64,000 nucleotides of DNA from Spirosoma terrae (GCF_010435915.1 NZ_JAAFZH010000004.1:124001-188000); one strand, 5' to 3'. Numbered from the stretch's first letter, positions 35,682 through 45,171 are shown. Notes: generated by a model not told the origin, from the letters alone. Numbers and translations are program-made.

Positions 35682-35769
35682 GTTGATTGATTTTCAGTTT
35701 CAGGTCACTAGTTCAGTCTATTCTCTTCGCCAACTGACCATTATCAGCCAGGAGAGTGACACAAACTAA

Positions 35770-37428
35770 TTAAATGTTTCTTCCCGTGTTGATAACGTTT
35801 ACATTGTTGAAACGAGTAGTTGGGCAACCGTGCGATACGGCGCTTACCTGCGAAGGCTGGCCTTTTCCATCGAAGAACGAGCCAAATGTACGGTAATCGT
35901 CTTTGTCGCAAAGCTGAGCGCATGAATTCCAGAACTCCTGCGTGTTCGATTGATACGCTACGTCGTCCATCATCCCAACAATGGCCCCATTCTTGATTTC
36001 ATAGAATAGCTGGCCACCAAACTGGAAATTATAACGCTGCTGATCAATCGAATAGGAACCACGACCAATGATATAGATCCCTTTTTCGACCCCTTTGATC
36101 ATATCGCCTACCGAGAGTTTTTCGGTTCCTGCTTTCAGCGATACGTTCGGCATCCGCTGGAACTGAATCGAATCCCAGTTATCGGCGTAGCAGCAGCCAT
36201 TCGATTCATTTTCGCCCAGAATTTTAACCTGATCGCGAATAGCCTGGTAGTTCACCAGAATACCATCTTTGATCAGATCCCACTGCTTGCCCGGAACCCC
36301 TTCGTCGTCATAACCAACCGTACCGAGCGTATATGGCTGAGTTTTATCGGCAACGATATTGACTAACTTGCTGCCATAATTGAACGACTTAGTCTTCCAT
36401 TTGTCGAGCGTAGCAAAGCTGGTACCAGCGTAGTTCGCTTCATACCCCAACACACGATCCAGTTCGAGTGGGTGCCCAACCGATTCATGAATGGTTAGAC
36501 CAAGGTGGTTCGGATCCAGAACGAGATCGTATTTACCGGGCTGAACCGATTTGGCGGTCAGCTTTTCTTTCGCCTGTTTAGCGGCCAGAATCGCATCTTC
36601 AACCATATCGTATGAGTTCCGATAGCCAACCAACCCATTCGGTGCCAGAATTTTCTCAGACGCTAAGCCTTCCAGATATTCGTAGCCCATGCCCATTGGC
36701 GAGCTGAGCGCATCCCGTGTTTTAAACTTACCGGCGCCACGGTCAACGGCCGAAACTGTAAATGTTGGCCAGATCCGATGCACATCCTGATCGATGTATG
36801 AGCCATCGGTTGAGGCAAAATACTTTTGTTCGTTGATGAAAAAGAGGTTAGACGTAACGAAAGCGGCTCCATTTTTCATGGCTTCGCCGTTTACTTTCAT
36901 CAGAAGGTCTATTTTCTCCTGAACGGGTACTTCAAAGGCATTCTTTTTAATGGGCGTTTTCCAGGTCACCTCTCCCACACCCTTTTGAGGAGCTAGCTGA
37001 ACGGGTTCTTTCTGGATTTTCGCATTGGCTTTGGCAATAGCGACAGCCGTTTCAGCACATTTGGCAATACCATCGGGCGTTACGTTATTAGTAGCCGAAA
37101 AACCCCAGGTCCCATTGGCAATTACCCGAATACCAACCCCAAATGATTCCGCATTGACGAGGTTTTGAACGCGGGTTTCACGCGTAAATACGTACTGCTG
37201 CAAATAACGACCGATACGCACATCGGTATACGTAGCGCCTTTGCTCTTAGCCGCATTCAGGGCAATATCGGCCAGGCGTTTCTTGGTAGCGACATCCACC
37301 CCAGGTTCAAGCAGATGTTCTGGCGTTACCGATCCTCCCAGCACCGGAATACCGGTTGCCGGAATGCCTGCCGCCAGCAATGCCCCCATGCCCATACCAG
37401 AGAGGTGAATGAAATTTCTTCTCTTCAT
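35770..37428 (-). CDS. tldD: TldD-like metalloprotease with Tat signal (pair 3)
   Basis: The 552-residue TldD is the most divergent of the three copies here. The metal motif HESVGH is at residues 314-319. The N-terminus MKRRNFIHLSGMGMGALLAA is a twin-arginine-type signal with a long Gly/Ala/Ile-rich core. Unlike copies 1 and 2 it starts with ATG and has no strong Shine-Dalgarno sequence. The C-terminal DGKGQ and SHG motifs are present, again without the Cys of CGKxGQ. It lies about 9 kb from pairs 1 and 2 in the same orientation. Confidence 0.92.
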   Translation of the reverse strand: MKRRNFIHLSGMGMGALLAAGIPATGIPVLGGSVTPEHLLEPGVDVATKKRLADIALNAAKSKGATYTDVRIGRYLQQYVFTRETRVQNLVNAESFGVGIRVIANGTWGFSATNNVTPDGIAKCAETAVAIAKANAKIQKEPVQLAPQKGVGEVTWKTPIKKNAFEVPVQEKIDLLMKVNGEAMKNGAAFVTSNLFFINEQKYFASTDGSYIDQDVHRIWPTFTVSAVDRGAGKFKTRDALSSPMGMGYEYLEGLASEKILAPNGLVGYRNSYDMVEDAILAAKQAKEKLTAKSVQPGKYDLVLDPNHLGLTIHESVGHPLELDRVLGYEANYAGTSFATLDKWKTKSFNYGSKLVNIVADKTQPYTLGTVGYDDEGVPGKQWDLIKDGILVNYQAIRDQVKILGENESNGCCYADNWDSIQFQRMPNVSLKAGTEKLSVGDMIKGVEKGIYIIGRGSYSIDQQRYNFQFGGQLFYEIKNGAIVGMMDDVAYQSNTQEFWNSCAQLCDKDDYRTFGSFFDGKGQPSQVSAVSHGCPTTRFNNVNVINTGRNI

Positions 37429-37895
37429 GTGTTAAATTAAGGTATTATACTTAGTTGTTGACTTGTCTACACATAGACGTAATAGACAGGGAAATGCGAA
37501 TATGGCTAAAAATGCTGTGCAGGACAATGGACACCCAAATTTTTGCCATGAAATGCGGCAAACTATCAGAATATTCGTCTGATTAATGAACATCGACTAA
37601 AAATTAAAGCGCATATTTTGGCAATAGACCTACTCATCCACCAAATAGGTAATTATCATAGGAAGGCAATCGTACTAAGTATTTTTTTTATTCTTTCCAG
37701 AAGCACAATAATTAACAAGCTGCCAATTTCTTAATTAAGTTTATACGCGGTAATGAACCTCTCTTTTCCTTTTTGGACTTTGAAAAGAATATCTACGAAA
37801 TATTCTGGTAGCTATATGCTATTTTTTCCAAATATTCTATTCTTACAAAAAATAGCGAGACCAAAACACATTACCCTAAACTAACTCAATTTACC
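37429..37895. other. Noncoding region between divergent tldD3 and M14 carboxypeptidase genes
   Basis: About 470 AT-rich bases hold the promoters of both divergent genes. No exact TAnnTTTG motif, RNA gene or long repeat was found. Confidence 0.5.
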
Positions 37896-40697
37896 ATGTC
37901 CAAATTTTTCCGATTAGCAACTGCCTTATTACTACTGATTCAGGTCAGTGGGTGGTCGCAAACACTTCCATCACCCAAAGAACATTTTGGTTTTAACATT
38001 GGCGATGACTACCATCTCGCTACGTACACGCAGACCGAAGCTTACTTTAAAAAGCTGGCTACCTCTGACCGTACCAAACTCGTTGACATTGGCATGACTG
38101 AAGAAGGTCGTCATCAGTATATGCTGATCGTGTCTTCGCCCGAGAACATCAAAAAACTGGATCGCTTTAAAGAAATCTCCCAAAAACTTGCTCGTGCAGA
38201 AGGGCTGTCGGAAGAACAGGCCCGCGCACTGGCCAATGAAGGAAAAGCGATTGTCTGGATCGATGGTGGCCTCCACGCTACCGAAACAGTGGGTACCCAC
38301 CAATTGATTGAAACTGCCTGGCAATTGGTCAGCAAAAAAGATCCTGAAACACTACGTATTCTGGATAACGTAGTGATCCTATTGACACACGCCAACCCAG
38401 ATGGTCAGGAGCTGGTCAGCAACTGGTATATGCGCGAGCCTAAACCAGAAAAACGCACACTCGACCATCTGCCCCGGCTTTACCAGAAATACGTTGGTCA
38501 CGACAACAACCGCGACTTCTTCATTATGAACATGAAAGAATCGCAGAATATTGGTCGTCAGTTGTTTGTTGAATGGATTCCGCAGATCATGTACAATCAC
38601 CACCAGCGTGGTCCGGCGGGTTCGGTGCTGGCAGGTCCTCCCTATCGCGATCCGTTCAACTACGTATTTGATCCGATGATGGTTACGGGTATCGATGCCC
38701 TTGGTGCAGCCATGATCAACCGGCTCAATGCAGAAAATAAGCCAGGTTTTACCCGGTTAGGCGGTTCAGTTTTCTCAACCTGGTATAATGGCGGCTTGCG
38801 TACCACCACTCACTTCCACAATATGATTGGTCTGCTGACCGAAATTATTGGTGGTCCTACACCGGAGAACATCCCGGTTGTTCCTCAGCGCCTGATTCCA
38901 AACGGCAATACTCCATTCCCGGTTACGCCCCAGAAATGGCACTTCAAACAATCGATCGATTATTCGCTTTCTCTCAATTACGCTACGTTGGATTATGCAG
39001 CCCGTCACCACGATGAGGTGCTGTACAATATATATCGGATGGGTAAAAACTCCATCGACCGGGGTAGCAACGATTACTGGACGCTTTCGCCGAAACGCAT
39101 TGATGCGATTAATCAATCCTTCATGGCCGATCAGAAGAAAACACCGGGTGCAGCGGCTAGCACTACGCCTGATCTTTATGGCTTCCTGCCACGTGGAGGT
39201 GGTGTACCGCAGAAGTATTACGACACGATCATGAAAGCGCCGGTGCTACGTGATCCACGAGGCTTTATTGTTACGGCCAACCAGCCTGATTTTGGCACCG
39301 CCACCAAATTCATCAATGCACTGATAAAAACAGGTATACAAGTACAGGAAGCAACCGCTGACTTCACGGTAGCAGGCAAAAAATATCCGGCCGGATCGTA
39401 CATTGTTAAGACCGATCAGGCTTTCCGTCCGCACATTCTGGATATGTTTGAACCACAGGATCACCCGAACGACTTCCAGTATCCAGGCGGCCCGCCAGTA
39501 CGTCCCTACGACGCTGCTGGCTGGACACTTGCCTATCAGATGAACGTTAAATTTGATCGCATTCTGGACGGTTTCGACGGTCCATTCAAAAAACTGCCTT
39601 ACGGCGAGCTTCAATCCCCGAAAGGTCATATCGACGCTACGTCGGGGGCGGGTTACGTATTAAGTGCCAAAGCGAACAACTCGTTTATTGCCGTCAATGA
39701 TCTGCTTCAGTCGGGTGTTGAGGTTTATCGTTTACCAGCTGGTGCATCGGCCAAAACTGCCATTGAATCTGGTTCTTTCTTCATTCCGGCTTCAGCCAAA
39801 GCCAAGACCGCCCTGGACAAAGCCTCGAAAGAGCTGGGCGTAGATGTTATTAGTCTGGCCAAACGACCTTCGGGAGCGCTGGTAAAAGTGGCGCCTATGC
39901 GTATTGCGCTCTGGGATACCTATGGAGGATCGATGCCATCAGGCTGGGTACGCTGGCTCATGGAGCAGTATCATTTCCCGATCAAACAAATTTATGCACA
40001 GGACATCGATGCGGGTGATCTGAAAAAGAAATACGACGTTATTGTGTTTGTGACCCGTGCGATTCCAGCTCCTGGCAATGCAGGCGGTCGGGGCGAAAGC
40101 GAGTTCTTTATGAGCCGCGAACCCAAAGCCGAAGAATTACCCGCCGAATATCGTCCGTGGGTAGGTCGTATCACAAGCGAGAAATCGATCCCTCAACTGA
40201 AAAAATTCCTGGAAGCAGGCGGTAACGTAGTGACCATTGGAACCAGTACCAATCTGGCTTATCATCTTAACCTACCGGTGAAAAACGCGCTGGTTGAAAT
40301 GACAAATTCCGGCGCAGAGCGTCCATTACCTGGTGAGAAGTATTACATCCCTGGCAGTATCTTACAAGTAACGCTCGATTCTACGCAGCAGGCTACCTGG
40401 GGTATGCCAACATACACCGACGTTTATTTCGACGCCAGCCCCGTGTTTAAAATTGCACCCGATGCTATCGCTAAAGGTACTATTAAACCACTTGCGTGGT
40501 TTTCAACGGACAAACCACTACGTAGTGGCTGGGCCTGGGGGCAATCGTATTTACGGGATGGCGTAGCCGCGTTTATGGCACCCGTAGGAGCTGGTAAACT
40601 TTTTGCATTCGGACCCGAAATCACTTTCCGGGCTCAAGCGCAGGGTACGTTTAAATTGCTCTTTAATCAGCTATACACAAACTCGGTTAGCCAATAA
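37896..40697 (+). CDS. Secreted M14-family zinc carboxypeptidase
   Basis: The 933-residue protein has a signal peptide (hydrophobic residues about 6-20, cleavage near GWSQT) and an M14 metallopeptidase domain. The zinc motif HxxE is His127-Ala-Thr-Glu130 in DGGLHATETVG; HANPDGQE and YNHHQRGP follow, and the likely catalytic Glu is in GLLTEIIGGP. The C-terminal 400 residues include an amidotransferase-like region (KVAPMRIALWDTYGGSMPSG) common in these large Bacteroidota proteins. It should act in the periplasm or outside the cell on peptides or cell-wall fragments. It is monocistronic and ends in a bidirectional terminator. Confidence 0.9.
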   Translation: MSKFFRLATALLLLIQVSGWSQTLPSPKEHFGFNIGDDYHLATYTQTEAYFKKLATSDRTKLVDIGMTEEGRHQYMLIVSSPENIKKLDRFKEISQKLARAEGLSEEQARALANEGKAIVWIDGGLHATETVGTHQLIETAWQLVSKKDPETLRILDNVVILLTHANPDGQELVSNWYMREPKPEKRTLDHLPRLYQKYVGHDNNRDFFIMNMKESQNIGRQLFVEWIPQIMYNHHQRGPAGSVLAGPPYRDPFNYVFDPMMVTGIDALGAAMINRLNAENKPGFTRLGGSVFSTWYNGGLRTTTHFHNMIGLLTEIIGGPTPENIPVVPQRLIPNGNTPFPVTPQKWHFKQSIDYSLSLNYATLDYAARHHDEVLYNIYRMGKNSIDRGSNDYWTLSPKRIDAINQSFMADQKKTPGAAASTTPDLYGFLPRGGGVPQKYYDTIMKAPVLRDPRGFIVTANQPDFGTATKFINALIKTGIQVQEATADFTVAGKKYPAGSYIVKTDQAFRPHILDMFEPQDHPNDFQYPGGPPVRPYDAAGWTLAYQMNVKFDRILDGFDGPFKKLPYGELQSPKGHIDATSGAGYVLSAKANNSFIAVNDLLQSGVEVYRLPAGASAKTAIESGSFFIPASAKAKTALDKASKELGVDVISLAKRPSGALVKVAPMRIALWDTYGGSMPSGWVRWLMEQYHFPIKQIYAQDIDAGDLKKKYDVIVFVTRAIPAPGNAGGRGESEFFMSREPKAEELPAEYRPWVGRITSEKSIPQLKKFLEAGGNVVTIGTSTNLAYHLNLPVKNALVEMTNSGAERPLPGEKYYIPGSILQVTLDSTQQATWGMPTYTDVYFDASPVFKIAPDAIAKGTIKPLAWFSTDKPLRSGWAWGQSYLRDGVAAFMAPVGAGKLFAFGPEITFRAQAQGTFKLLFNQLYTNSVSQ

Positions 40698-40717
40698 CAA
40701 AATCGTTTCTTTATACA

Positions 40718-40752
40718 CGAAAAAGCCTGATCAATTTGATCAGGCTTTTTCG
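40718..40752. terminator. Bidirectional terminator between the M14 gene and a zinc-ribbon gene
   Basis: A perfect 16-bp stem (CGAAAAAGCCTGATCA and its complement) with a 3-base loop has A/T tracts on both sides, so it can end transcripts from both strands. It overlaps the last codons and the stop of the minus-strand gene at 40740. Confidence 0.85.
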
Positions 40753-41012
40753 TAGGCATAATAACAATCTTCGGGTAACTCTATTCCTGAGATGTTTGTC
40801 ATGCAACACGGACACCAGACTTCAATACTTGTTCCACGACATTCAGGACAAGGCATAGGAGGTATTTTACGGAATAAAACATCCGTCTCGTCGGGGTCAT
40901 CTATATAACCGTTATTACAAAAATTAGAGCAGTATCGCCATCTGGTTTGTCCATAACCGCAGTTAGGGCATGGCGTACCAGTCAGCTCATAGTCAGTGTG
41001 ACTAAATAACAT
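40740..41012 (-). CDS. Small protein with paired CxxC zinc-ribbon motifs
   Basis: This 90-residue protein has Cys pairs in CPNCGYGQTRWRYCSNFC (residues about 15-32) and CPECRGTSIEVWCPCC (about 55-71), plus an acidic linker between them. The spacing suggests two zinc ribbons or one treble-clef-like fold. No named family was recognised. The last codons and stop are inside a terminator stem, a compact arrangement. Its promoter must lie in the 557-base gap upstream. Confidence 0.65.
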   Translation of the reverse strand: MLFSHTDYELTGTPCPNCGYGQTRWRYCSNFCNNGYIDDPDETDVLFRKIPPMPCPECRGTSIEVWCPCCMTNISGIELPEDCYYAYEKA

Positions 41013-41569
41013 GACCTTATATACTAATTAATCTATACTATTTACGTAAAAAGAAGCTTTTGGGATGTTGGCAAAGCAAATAATGTAGTTAGGCTGACAG
41101 GCTATGATGGTCAAAAAATAGAAATAAATCGTTACTGATTTGGGTAACAAAAGAAGGTAGATTTGGAAGGTATGTATCTGGTAACGTAATAATTAACCAA
41201 AATTACTAAAATCTACTAAACCAGTCAACTATATACACTTAATAAATAATACGCTGCACTATTTCACTACGTTTATTTATACTATTCAGCAATTTGGCCC
41301 CCCTTTTGCTTAGTGTTTACGTTAAGACGAGTTTTTCAGGAAAAGTAAGCGGTGTACGGCATGAATTAGCTTATGCTAAGACCTCCCTACTAAACATCAT
41401 CTACCAATTTACTGCGTCTATAAACCAGAACTGAGGTTTGGTGATCTACGAGCGCCCTTTACTCTATCCTGACTTCCCGCTAAAAGTCACTTTTTATGGG
41501 CTACGAAAGTAACCTATTACTTTTTGCTCGTCTATAAACACTACTATCGAAATTGACGAATAAAAGATT
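41013..41569. other. Noncoding region between divergent small genes
   Basis: About 557 bases with low coding signal on both strands. No RNA gene, repeat or promoter consensus was recognised. It must contain promoters for the divergent 90- and 79-residue genes. Confidence 0.45.
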
Positions 41570-41809
41570 ATGTTTATTGAACAAACTAAGTATGATAAAC
41601 TACCATTAGCCATTCAGATGGGTGCTCTTAAATTATGGGGGCATAAAATTACATCCTACGAAAGTTATAACTGCCCTTGCGATCTGTACCAATTCAACGA
41701 TTTCTTTGCCGAAGTTTGCTACGGGCCAGACGGTCAGGTATGCAGGATCAGAACATTCTCCGACAAACAGCTTATTCGCTCATCGAAAGCGATTGCTTCT
41801 AATCCATGA
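41570..41809 (+). CDS. Small hypothetical protein
   Basis: The frame gives 79 residues starting MFIEQTKYDKLPLAIQMGAL, with a central YNCPCDLYQFNDFFAEVCYG and a basic end. Composition and the terminator placed just after it support a real gene. No domain was recognised. It converges on the DUF983 gene across a long palindrome. Confidence 0.55.
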   Translation: MFIEQTKYDKLPLAIQMGALKLWGHKITSYESYNCPCDLYQFNDFFAEVCYGPDGQVCRIRTFSDKQLIRSSKAIASNP

Positions 41810-41822
41810 ACCCAGATCTACC

Positions 41823-41892
41823 GATGTAATGTCTTTCAAACAGGAAAAGCCCCTCCGCGGAGGGGCTTTTCCTGTTTGAAAGACATTACATC
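41823..41892. terminator. Perfect 70-bp palindrome acting as bidirectional terminator
   Basis: Every base of the two 35-bp arms pairs, and there is no loop: the centre is CCGCGG between 41857 and 41858. The inner part, AAAAGCCCCTCC / GGAGGGGCTTTT, is a classic bidirectional terminator core with T-runs on both strands. The outer 22 bp extend the stem well past normal terminator length. It sits between the stop of the 79-residue gene (41809) and the stop of the DUF983 gene (41895). Confidence 0.85.
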
Positions 41893-41894
41893 AC

Positions 41895-42290
41895 TTACTT
41901 GGCAAGCGGTTCGTATTTATGGAAATAGCGAGGGTCAGGCGCAACAAAAATGGTAAGCCATGTCCGGCGAGCCATCCGAAAAAAATACGGAGTGAGAATA
42001 AAGAGGCTGGGAACTAGCCCCATCAAATAATAATCAAGATCGACGTCCAGCCAAGTTACTGTAATGAAAAACGTTAATAGTATCCAGATCGTAAAAAAAG
42101 CATAGCTTACGAACATAGATGCCCAGTAAAAACCAGGCTCGGGCATAAAGTTTTCGTTGCAATGCGGACAACGCTCATGCATTTTATCAAAGTGGCGACT
42201 GAAGGCGCTTGGGGTAACAAAAAAATCGCCCTGATGACAACGGGGACATTTATTGACAGGAATGCTATATAATCGACTTTCGGAAAACAT
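41895..42290 (-). CDS. DUF983 membrane protein with zinc ribbon
   Basis: The 131-residue protein has the DUF983 layout: an N-terminal ribbon with CPRCHQGD and CPHCNENFMPEPGFYWASMF, then two membrane segments (about 55-80 and 85-103) and a cytoplasmic tail. The function of DUF983 is unknown. It is a single gene with a TAnnTTTG -7 element upstream and the 70-bp palindrome immediately after its stop. Confidence 0.88.
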   Translation of the reverse strand: MFSESRLYSIPVNKCPRCHQGDFFVTPSAFSRHFDKMHERCPHCNENFMPEPGFYWASMFVSYAFFTIWILLTFFITVTWLDVDLDYYLMGLVPSLFILTPYFFRMARRTWLTIFVAPDPRYFHKYEPLAK

Positions 42291-42358
42291 GGCTTTGGGG
42301 TCTTATGGCTTATAGAACTCGTCGACTGACTAATTTTTATAAGTCTATTTGTATAGCA

Positions 42359-42366
42359 CAAAGATA
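42359..42366 (-). promoter_or_regulatory. Bacteroidota-type -7 promoter element for the DUF983 gene
   Basis: TATCTTTG on the minus strand fits the TAnnTTTG -7 motif, 69 bases before the start codon. A TTG that could serve as -33 element is present upstream but at only about 13 bases, shorter than the usual 19-21, so the call is moderate. Confidence 0.35.
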
Positions 42367-42418
42367 GAGGGCAGCTAACCAATTATTGAATGACAGACTA
42401 AGCTAATCATGGTACAGA

Positions 42419-43288
42419 TCAACGATGATGCGCTAAAGAGTCTCTAAATTCGGCCGGAGTTTGTCCGGCATTTTTCCGAAAAAAACGAACGAAATAAGAT
42501 GGATCATCAAACCCGATCTGAAAAGCTACTTCCTTGACCGATTGACTGGTATGGGTCAGTAAACGCTGGGCTTCTACTACTAATCGTTCATGAATTAATT
42601 GACTGGCCGTTTTACCCAGTACTTTTTTACAGATATGATTCAGGTAATTGGGCGTTAGGCTCATCTGGTAGGCATACTCTCGTACTTCACGAACAGTTAG
42701 AAACTGGGCTTCAATTAACTCTTCATACTGCCGAATCCGGTCAAATAGCTGTGTATCAAAACCCGGCCACTGTTCGCTATAGAGCCGGTTGGCCGTCTCC
42801 AGAATCAAGTGCAAAAATGACAAAAATACGTCTGCACGATTAACCTGTTGTCGTTCATACTCCTCATATGCATGACTGAATAAGTCGCTAAACAGCTCCT
42901 GCCGATCGGCGGCCGTTAGCATCGGCATTTGCTGATGGGAGTGATAAAACGGATACTGATGTAATCGATTGCCAAATCGACTCCGAAAAAAATTAGCTTC
43001 AAAAAAGAGGTTATAGCCTAAAATATCAGTCGATAGTTCCCAACTGTGTACCTGTCCTGGTGTCAAAAAATACAGCTGATTGGCGGCTACTTCATAGGTC
43101 TTAAAGTCAATCGTATGACTACCACTCCCCTGACGTATCCACATCAGCAAGTAAAATGTATGTGAATGAGGATCATCGATTCCTTTAAACTCTTTTACTA
43201 ATTTTTCGAGTCGTGTCATGTAGAAAAGGGCATGCTGTTCATGCCGGGGAAACGATTCGATTTTATAGATGGGAACCGATTTTGCCAT
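42419..43288 (-). CDS. AraC-family transcriptional regulator
   Basis: The 289-residue protein has an N-terminal cupin-like sensor (HSHTFYLLMWIRQGSGSHTI, residues about 40-60) and a C-terminal pair of helix-turn-helix motifs with SVKEVAFQIGFDDPSYFVRF, FRKNAGQTPAEFR. This is the standard AraC layout. The sensor binds an unknown small molecule. The neighbouring MerR regulator is on the same strand 104 bases upstream, and no obvious target operon is adjacent. Confidence 0.9.
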   Translation of the reverse strand: MAKSVPIYKIESFPRHEQHALFYMTRLEKLVKEFKGIDDPHSHTFYLLMWIRQGSGSHTIDFKTYEVAANQLYFLTPGQVHSWELSTDILGYNLFFEANFFRSRFGNRLHQYPFYHSHQQMPMLTAADRQELFSDLFSHAYEEYERQQVNRADVFLSFLHLILETANRLYSEQWPGFDTQLFDRIRQYEELIEAQFLTVREVREYAYQMSLTPNYLNHICKKVLGKTASQLIHERLVVEAQRLLTHTSQSVKEVAFQIGFDDPSYFVRFFRKNAGQTPAEFRDSLAHHR

Positions 43289-43392
43289 TTAAGTCAATAA
43301 GTAAAGCGTATAGCACATCAGCATTCATGTAAACAACCATATCATCGTTCGTAGAGGTGAATCATACACCTGATTGGGAACGACAGCTTTGT

Positions 43393-44169
43393 TTACTTCG
43401 TCAATTGATTATCTACAAAGTAAATCATTGCTTTGTATAGGAACGTAGCGAATTCAGGATTTTCCTGACCCTGCTGACTAGTGTAACGCGGGTCGTCGAT
43501 GTATAATTGAGCAAGTCCCTTATAAGCTTCCACCGGACTACAATTCCGAATAGAATTGCCCCAGAATGCCAGAATATTCGCATAATGCCGAGTAATCTGT
43601 TGTTGAACTTCCGTTGATGCAGGGTTCAGATATTTCATAGCCAGAAGTTGGCTAACAATATCTTCCTGATCTGTTTTTAATTGCTGAAAACCAACTTTAC
43701 CCAAGGCCTTCAGCTTATTTTCACTTTCTTCAACTGTCTGGTCCCCATACTTTTCTATTGCTTCCTGTCGATATGCTTTCGCTGTATCTTTTGGAAAACC
43801 AGCATATAACTCTTCATCGGTTAGCATATTTCCTTCTCCTTTTAATTTCAATATCGTTTTGTCGATTGTATCCAGCAACACAGATAACCGCTTTTGTTGA
43901 GCAACAAGCACATTTCGGTGTATAGTCAACGCTGCAATGGGGTCAAAATCAGGCTTATCCAGTAGCTGTACAATATCGGCCAGTGAGAAATCAAGTTCTT
44001 TATAAAACAGAATCTGCTGCAACCGAATCAGCTCTTTTTCTCCGTACATTCTATATCTGGATTCGGTCCGGATGGCTGGTTTTAGCAGTCCCAATCGATC
44101 ATAATGATGTAGCGTCCGTACACTAATTCCAGCTAATTGAGCGATTTTACGAACCGAATAAAGAGGCAT
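43393..44169 (-). CDS. MerR-family regulator with TipAS-type domain
   Basis: The 258-residue product has a MerR winged helix at its start (MPLYSVRKIAQLAGISVRTL, then HHYDRLGLLKPA), a coiled-coil linker, and a C-terminal TipAS-like domain (residues about 130-255) that in TipA binds thiopeptide antibiotics. Typical features of that domain are seen in EKYGDQTVEESENKLKALG and ASTEVQQQITRHYANILAFW. It likely activates a multidrug response; the target is not visible here, and the gene may control itself. Confidence 0.88.
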   Translation of the reverse strand: MPLYSVRKIAQLAGISVRTLHHYDRLGLLKPAIRTESRYRMYGEKELIRLQQILFYKELDFSLADIVQLLDKPDFDPIAALTIHRNVLVAQQKRLSVLLDTIDKTILKLKGEGNMLTDEELYAGFPKDTAKAYRQEAIEKYGDQTVEESENKLKALGKVGFQQLKTDQEDIVSQLLAMKYLNPASTEVQQQITRHYANILAFWGNSIRNCSPVEAYKGLAQLYIDDPRYTSQQGQENPEFATFLYKAMIYFVDNQLTK

Positions 44170-44317
44170 GGAGCAATATATGTTAGGTCAATGTATAGTC
44201 TGTCTTTATACCGAAATCAGGCTCATGCCCTAATCTGCTACTGGCTATGCAACAAAGCTAGGCTATGACGTAAGGGGAGAGTCAAGTTAATTTTTACTTT
44301 TTTTCAAGTATCAACAA

Positions 44318-44362
44318 AAAACTGGCTCGACCAACGCAGCAGCTATTGATCGAGCCAGTTTT
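44318..44362 (-). terminator. Terminator after the 154-residue secreted protein gene
   Basis: A 13-bp stem (AAAACTGGCTCGA / TCGAGCCAGTTTT) with a 19-base loop lies 52 bases past the stop at 44415 on the minus strand, and is followed there by further T residues. Confidence 0.75.
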
Positions 44363-44414
44363 GTAAACGTAGTATAGCTAAGCCGATATTACTTCGTTTC
44401 TAGTCAATAATCCT

Positions 44415-44879
44415 CTACCGAAATTGTGGCGGAGGCAATATTTCACCAGAAGCAATCGCATTATCCAGGTCAGCGCAGAAGATCTCGGTATTATTGACGT
44501 TCAGTTCAGCACACATTTTCAACAGATACCTTCTGGCTCCACTCTGGGTTAATTTACCCACCACAACGCTTTTACCAACATATTTTGGTTTCATGTAGCT
44601 ATACAACGCCTTGCCATCTAAATAGTCTGACTGCGCTTTAGTGGGATTTTCGTATATAAAGGCAAACTGAGCACTCGGCCCTGAAGCCTTCCCAAGCTCA
44701 AGAACGTCCCCTTCATGAATTACCCACCCTTGAATTGAGGTTTGATAACCCGATTTAATCCGGCCAGAGCCAACTACTGTGCTTGAAGCTTCTTTGGTAG
44801 TAACAGGCTTAGTTTGTGCGTAGGCAGCCATGCTACCCAAACAGGCAATTACCAATAAACTGATCTGTATTGATTTCAT
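44415..44879 (-). CDS. Secreted hypothetical protein
   Basis: The 154-residue protein starts with a clear signal peptide (MKSIQISLLVIACLGSMAAYAQ), so it is exported. The mature part is short, with GWVIHEGDVLELGKASG in the middle and one Cys pair near the end (CAELNVNNTEIFC), which might form a disulfide. No named family was recognised. It is a single gene with its own terminator. Confidence 0.75.
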   Translation of the reverse strand: MKSIQISLLVIACLGSMAAYAQTKPVTTKEASSTVVGSGRIKSGYQTSIQGWVIHEGDVLELGKASGPSAQFAFIYENPTKAQSDYLDGKALYSYMKPKYVGKSVVVGKLTQSGARRYLLKMCAELNVNNTEIFCADLDNAIASGEILPPPQFR

Positions 44880-45171
44880 TATGGTCTTATCTCGATCAAC
44901 GTTTCTGTAGCTCTGTGCGTGAATATTGATCAGATTTCAGAATAAGGCAATGCAACTTTTTCAGAAAACAATTAACTAAAATGCAAACAATTGCACTGAT
45001 TAGCCTGTATCAATTCACAAAGTATATTCTTTACAGATATTATGCCAAATATTCTGTTCACATCTATTTGCTAAAAAAATCTTACTGTCTGCAAGGCACC
45101 ACATCGTTTGGTACTGATTAACCAGAGACGATAATGTTGCGAAGTGTGACTTTACTTACCTACCGACTGCC

